In this document: one piece after another, positions 15,561 to 18,423 of the stretch
Position numbering within the stretch: position 1 is the first letter of the stretch
Layout: the number at the start of each line of letters is the position of its first letter
Origin: Eshraghiella sp045542375
Lineage (GTDB): Bacteria; Bacillota; Clostridia; Lachnospirales; Lachnospiraceae
Length of the DNA: 18,423 nucleotides
Direction: 5' to 3'
NCBI GenBank assembly: GCA_045542375.1
Contig: JAZQKW010000180.1
Span: forward strand, 1-18,423
Translations under genes and position numbers: made by a program
The notes under the pieces: model-generated
Databases searched by the model: none
Told to the model about the DNA's origin: nothing
The model's input: the letters and a program-made list of their open reading frames with translations, nothing else

Positions 15561-15603
15561 CAATATTAATTCTAAAATCTATAAGAAAGTCAGGTAATAA
15601 TCT

Positions 15604-16380
15604 ATGAATTTCAGTCAAATGCAACACTTTCAGGATATTCTCCTGAAATCATTGGAAGAAATCCAATCTCAACTCAAGAATCTGCCAAAAGGGAAAATAC
15701 TTTGCATAAAGAATGGAAAGTATACAAAATGGTTTAAAAGTAATCACTCAAAGCCCATCTATATTAAGAAAAAAAACAGAAAACTTGCAATAGGCTTAGC
15801 AAAAAGGACATATTTAACCGCTCTTTCTTCCGAACTATCCGCAAAATTAGAGCTCGTAAATTCATATATAGACGGCTATAACAAAATAATCCCAAAATCA
15901 GAATTACTTCTTAGAGATCCCTCATTTCGCGATTTAATTTTGCCATTGTCCAATATGAATTCCGAACACATAAAATCTTGGTCAACTGCTAACTATCGTC
16001 AGAACCCTAATTATCCTGAACAACTGTCACATAAATGTATGTCCGGTGAATATGTACGTTCCAAATCAGAAGTAATTATTGCAAATGCGTTATATCTTAG
16101 CGGAATTCCTTATAGGTACGAATGTCCATTAGAAATTGATGACATGACATTTTATCCTGATTTCACTATTTTGAATCCAATTACACTAAAAATATATTAT
16201 TGGGAACACTTTGGTATGATGGACAATATGCAATATATTGACAAGACATTTAATAAACTCAAGCAGTTATCTTATAATCAGATTATTCCATCCATTAATC
16301 TTATAACAACCTATGAAACCAAGAACATTCCATTAGACTCAGAACAAGTAAATCAAATTATTAATTATTATTTTTCCTAA
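15604..16380 (+). CDS. Putative PD-(D/E)XK-fold nuclease, orphan
   Basis: A 258-residue soluble protein I recognise only by fold pattern. The N-terminal half (about 1-145) is a charged helical region with KNGKYTKWF and IKKKNRKLAIGLAKRTYL segments. The C-terminal part has the order expected for a PD-(D/E)XK nuclease: helix with E156 (VRSKSEVIIANALYLSGIPY), strand YRYECPLEI, YPDF with D186, then a strand ending YYWEHFG with E201, then a helix (YIDKTFNKLKQLSYNQ) and the strand INLITTYET. The usual E-x-K lysine is not present; E201 is followed by H202 and F203. It is clearly AT-richer than glnA (two 60-base samples by hand: 23% and 35% GC, versus 43% for a glnA sample), which suggests transfer. 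AGGT lies eight bases before the ATG. Target and role are unknown; no partner gene is adjacent. Confidence 0.7.
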   Translation: MNFSQMQHFQDILLKSLEEIQSQLKNLPKGKILCIKNGKYTKWFKSNHSKPIYIKKKNRKLAIGLAKRTYLTALSSELSAKLELVNSYIDGYNKIIPKSELLLRDPSFRDLILPLSNMNSEHIKSWSTANYRQNPNYPEQLSHKCMSGEYVRSKSEVIIANALYLSGIPYRYECPLEIDDMTFYPDFTILNPITLKIYYWEHFGMMDNMQYIDKTFNKLKQLSYNQIIPSINLITTYETKNIPLDSEQVNQIINYYFS

Positions 16381-16381
16381 C

Positions 16382-16410
16382 TAAATTATTTTCAAATATG
16401 ACATAATTTA
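16382..16410. repeat. 8-bp AT-only inverted repeat upstream of glnA
   Basis: TAAATTAT (16382-16389) and ATAATTTA (16403-16410) are perfect inverted copies, 13 bases apart, immediately after the stop of the nuclease-like gene and just upstream of the glnA -35. It lacks G-C pairs and a following T-tract, so it is a poor terminator; an upstream operator for glnA is possible. Nothing else is seen in this 105-bp gap apart from the promoter. Confidence 0.3.
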
Positions 16411-16422
16411 TCCAAAATCCTC

Positions 16423-16451
16423 TTGTCCAAACCCACAGTATATTTTATAAT
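16423..16451 (+). promoter_or_regulatory. glnA promoter
   Basis: -35 TTGTCC at 16423-16428, 17-bp spacer, perfect -10 TATAAT at 16446-16451. The expected start near 16458 gives a leader of about 28 nt with GGGAGGT at 16468-16474. That is too short for a riboswitch, so control is likely at initiation. No clear GlnR/TnrA-type TGTnA...TnACA box is seen. Confidence 0.75.
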
Positions 16452-16485
16452 ATATTGTATTAAAAACGGGAGGTACTAAAGTCAA

Positions 16486-17910
16486 ATGGCAAAAACAGTA
16501 CAAGAATTAATGACCATGATAAAAGACAACGATATTAAGATGATTGATTTTAAAATCGTAGACATCAACGGTCAGTTCAGACATGTAACAATACCTGCTG
16601 AACAATTTAACGAAGATACTCTTAAGAATGGTATCGGCTTTGACGCATCTAATTACGGTTATGCAGTTGTTGAGAAAAGTGATATGGTATTTATACCTGA
16701 CCTCGATACTGCACTCATTGATCCGTTCTGTGGAATTCCAACACTTTCAATTACCGGTAACGCAATGGTAATTGATTATCCGGAGAACAGACCACTTGAC
16801 CAATATCCAAGAAATATCGTATTAGCTGCTGAACAATATATGAAGGATACAGGAATTGCAGACACAATGCTCATACTTCCTGAGTTTGAATTCCATTTAT
16901 TCGATAATGCAGGATGGAATATCAGCCCTGATCATATTTCAATGCACGTTGACGCATCACAGTCATACTGGAACAGCGAAACAGACGGCAAAGGTCTTGT
17001 AGTTGCTCACCAGAAGAACTACCATGTTGCGAAACCTTTTGATACATCATATGAATGTCGTTCAGAAATGTGTCTTGAAATGGCTAAAGCAGGAATTCCA
17101 ATTAAATATCATCATCCAGAGGTTGGCGCTGCAGGACAGTTTGAAATCGAGCCAATGCTTGGACAGATGTCTAAGATGGCAGACAACACAATGATGATTA
17201 AATACATCATTCATAATACTGCTTTAAAATATGGCAAAGTTGCAACTTTTATGCCTAAGCCGGTTTACGGTGAAGCCGGAAACGGTATGCACGTACATAT
17301 GTTATTATTAAAAGACGGCGAGCCAGTATTTTCAGATGACAACGGATATTCACATTTAAGTGAAACTGCTCACTACTTTATGGGTGGTCTGTTGAAACAC
17401 ATCGCTTCACTTTGTGCGATTACTAACCCAAGTACTAACTCATTTAAGAGACTTGTTCCGGGATTTGAAGCACCTGTTACTGTTGGATATGCAACATCTA
17501 ACCGTAGTGCCGTTATCAGAATCCCTGCATATGCTAAGACACCTAAGTTAAGACGTTTTGAAATCAGAAACCCTGATGCAACATGTAACCCATATCTGTG
17601 CTACGCAGCACTTCTTATGGCAGGTCTTGATGGTGTTAAGAACAAAATAGACCCTCACGCTAACGGATGGGGTCCATACGATATGAATCTTTATTCATTA
17701 TCACCTGAGGAGAAGGCAAAACTCTCTTCTCTTCCAACCAACTTAAATGATGCTCTTGATGCACTTGAAGCTGACCACGATTACCTTACAGCAGGTGGTG
17801 TATTCCCAGAAGCATTAATCAAGAATTTCATTGCCAATAAGAGAAAGGAATGTGCTGAAATCGCCAAGATTCCACATCCTGCAGAATTTGACAAGTATTT
17901 TAATCTCTAA
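16486..17910 (+). CDS. glnA: Type I glutamine synthetase
   Basis: Makes glutamine from glutamate, ammonia and ATP; cytoplasmic dodecamer in this family. The 474-residue protein has the beta-grasp N-domain with catalytic-loop residue D53 (GFDASNYG), and metal/substrate residues E133 and E135 (PEFEF), E212 (HHPEVGAAGQ), E220 (QFEIE), H269 (GNGMHVHM) and E359 (RRFEIRNPD). NPSTNSFKRLVPGFEAPV is the ATP/glutamate-site block. It is longer than the roughly 444-residue Bacillus enzyme and carries the extra mid-protein segment around 155-185 that is typical of the longer GSI class; Y403 in NLYSLSPEE aligns with the adenylylated tyrosine NLYDLP of enterobacterial GlnA. Whether Y403 is modified here is unknown. 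It has its own promoter and terminator. Confidence 0.96.
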   Translation: MAKTVQELMTMIKDNDIKMIDFKIVDINGQFRHVTIPAEQFNEDTLKNGIGFDASNYGYAVVEKSDMVFIPDLDTALIDPFCGIPTLSITGNAMVIDYPENRPLDQYPRNIVLAAEQYMKDTGIADTMLILPEFEFHLFDNAGWNISPDHISMHVDASQSYWNSETDGKGLVVAHQKNYHVAKPFDTSYECRSEMCLEMAKAGIPIKYHHPEVGAAGQFEIEPMLGQMSKMADNTMMIKYIIHNTALKYGKVATFMPKPVYGEAGNGMHVHMLLLKDGEPVFSDDNGYSHLSETAHYFMGGLLKHIASLCAITNPSTNSFKRLVPGFEAPVTVGYATSNRSAVIRIPAYAKTPKLRRFEIRNPDATCNPYLCYAALLMAGLDGVKNKIDPHANGWGPYDMNLYSLSPEEKAKLSSLPTNLNDALDALEADHDYLTAGGVFPEALIKNFIANKRKECAEIAKIPHPAEFDKYFNL

Positions 17911-17916
17911 AAAAAT

Positions 17917-17959
17917 AAGCTATAAGCTCTGTGTTAATCACATTGCTTATAGCTTTTTT
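17917..17959. terminator. Bidirectional intrinsic terminator between glnA and the convergent gene
   Basis: Perfect 11-bp stem (AAGCTATAAGC at 17917-17927 with GCTTATAGCTT at 17945-17955) around a 17-base loop that can itself pair TGTG with CACA. The plus strand continues with T residues to 17959; the minus strand continues with A and seven T (17915-17909). It therefore serves glnA from the left and the convergent gene from the right, which stops at 17961. Confidence 0.93.
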
Positions 17960-17960
17960 C

Positions 17961-18416
17961 TTACCACCAAAAATGGAATAATGCATTGGATAAAAGAGTT
18001 ACAGTTAATAATCCAACTGCAGCAAATACAAGACAAAGTCTGCCTTGTAGCTTCATATCCTTATAAGAAAATACCTCCCCGGTCTTAAAGTTATATATTA
18101 ACTTCACCTTGGCTCCTACTCCGCCTCTCTTATGAGAAGTGCCGATATTACTTGGCATCCTGTATATCTCACCATCAATTTCAAATTCATATGTAGGAAA
18201 ATATCTACGTCCCCTTCGCCTTCCGACCTCGCTGTCACCTCTAGTATACGAATATCCTGTTATCGTACCCCATACAATCTCCGTTTCGGTACCCACAGCC
18301 TCTTTAAGCTTCTTTTTCGAGTTAATATATCCTATAATTCCTCCAATTAACACACCGCCAAATGCAAGATAACCTAATGCCCACCCCACCCAGTCAGGTG
18401 TTGCCCAGCCAAACAT
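17961..18416 (-). CDS. DUF3592-like two-helix membrane protein
   Basis: A 151-residue protein with two predicted membrane segments (about 9-30 and 126-145). They flank a soluble middle of about 90 residues: GTITGYSYTRGD, an arginine-rich turn GRRRGRRYFPTYEFEIDGEIYRMPS, and GAKVKLIYNFKTGEVFSY. The order 'variable Gly-Tyr strand, P-x-Y-x-F-x-x-D/N-G, then G-x-x-V-x-x-x-Y-N' between two helices is the DUF3592 pattern, recalled rather than searched. Function unknown. Only seven bases precede the ATG in the window, no ribosome binding site is visible in them and there is no in-frame stop, so the true start could lie further upstream, outside the window. Confidence 0.7.
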   Translation of the reverse strand: MFGWATPDWVGWALGYLAFGGVLIGGIIGYINSKKKLKEAVGTETEIVWGTITGYSYTRGDSEVGRRRGRRYFPTYEFEIDGEIYRMPSNIGTSHKRGGVGAKVKLIYNFKTGEVFSYKDMKLQGRLCLVFAAVGLLTVTLLSNALFHFWW

Positions 18417-18423
18417 AGCTGAC

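Noticed and set aside
15334..15597. 87-codon plus-strand open frame in the divergent intergenic region
   Set aside because: Low-complexity product rich in Ile, Lys, Phe and Asn, no convincing ribosome binding site, and it overlaps the candidate promoters and operator; better read as regulatory DNA.
16452..16485. Glutamine riboswitch or GlnR box ahead of glnA
   Set aside because: The leader is only about 28 nt and no matching operator spacing is seen.

Overview
The window looks like chromosomal DNA of a low-GC, Gram-positive anaerobe of the Clostridia, most likely Lachnospiraceae. The reasons are the AT-rich coding DNA, strong purine-rich Shine-Dalgarno sites, the rpsU-yqfC-yqfD-phoH-ybeY-cdd gene order (a reduced version of the Bacillus/Clostridium block), sporulation-family genes yqfC and yqfD, and many short-gap or overlapping genes. 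The family assignment is an inference from gene content and style; there is no rRNA in the window to confirm it. I see no tRNA, rRNA, CRISPR array, transposase or phage gene.

Layout, read in the direction of transcription. (1) 11268 down to 1, minus strand: a long, nearly gap-free gene string yqfC, yqfD, phoH, ybeY, cdd, a small membrane-anchored protein, a BaiN/HI0933-family flavoprotein, a COG2509-type flavoprotein, proB, a dCMP/cytidine deaminase-family gene, 5-formyl-THF cyclo-ligase, proA, miaB and the start of a SulP-type anion transporter that runs off the left edge. Most junctions are 1-4 bp overlaps or gaps under 35 bp, so this can be one transcript or a few overlapping ones. It mixes ribosome/RNA housekeeping (ybeY, phoH, miaB), pyrimidine salvage (cdd, deaminase), proline synthesis (proB, proA) and folate recycling. 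(2) 11285-11640: rpsU (ribosomal protein S21) as its own short unit, with a near-consensus extended -10 promoter, a leader that can form two interlocked stems just before the ribosome binding site, and a strong intrinsic terminator. (3) 11670-15312, minus strand: two translationally coupled half-transporters forming an asymmetric heterodimeric ABC exporter with one consensus and one degenerate ATP site. (4) 15313-15603: a divergent regulatory region of about 290 bp with a 14-bp near-palindrome and a promoter pointing right. (5) 15604-16380, plus strand: a lone AT-rich gene whose C-terminal half looks like a PD-(D/E)XK nuclease fold. (6) 16423-17959, plus strand: glnA, a type I glutamine synthetase with its own promoter and a bidirectional terminator shared with (7) a convergent two-helix DUF3592-like membrane protein at the right edge.

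Most genes are ordinary conserved clostridial genes. The parts that look least explained are the rpsU leader structure, the orphan nuclease-like gene with its repeat-rich upstream region, and the truncated yqfC start lying against the rpsU terminator. I did not find a clear new multi-gene system.
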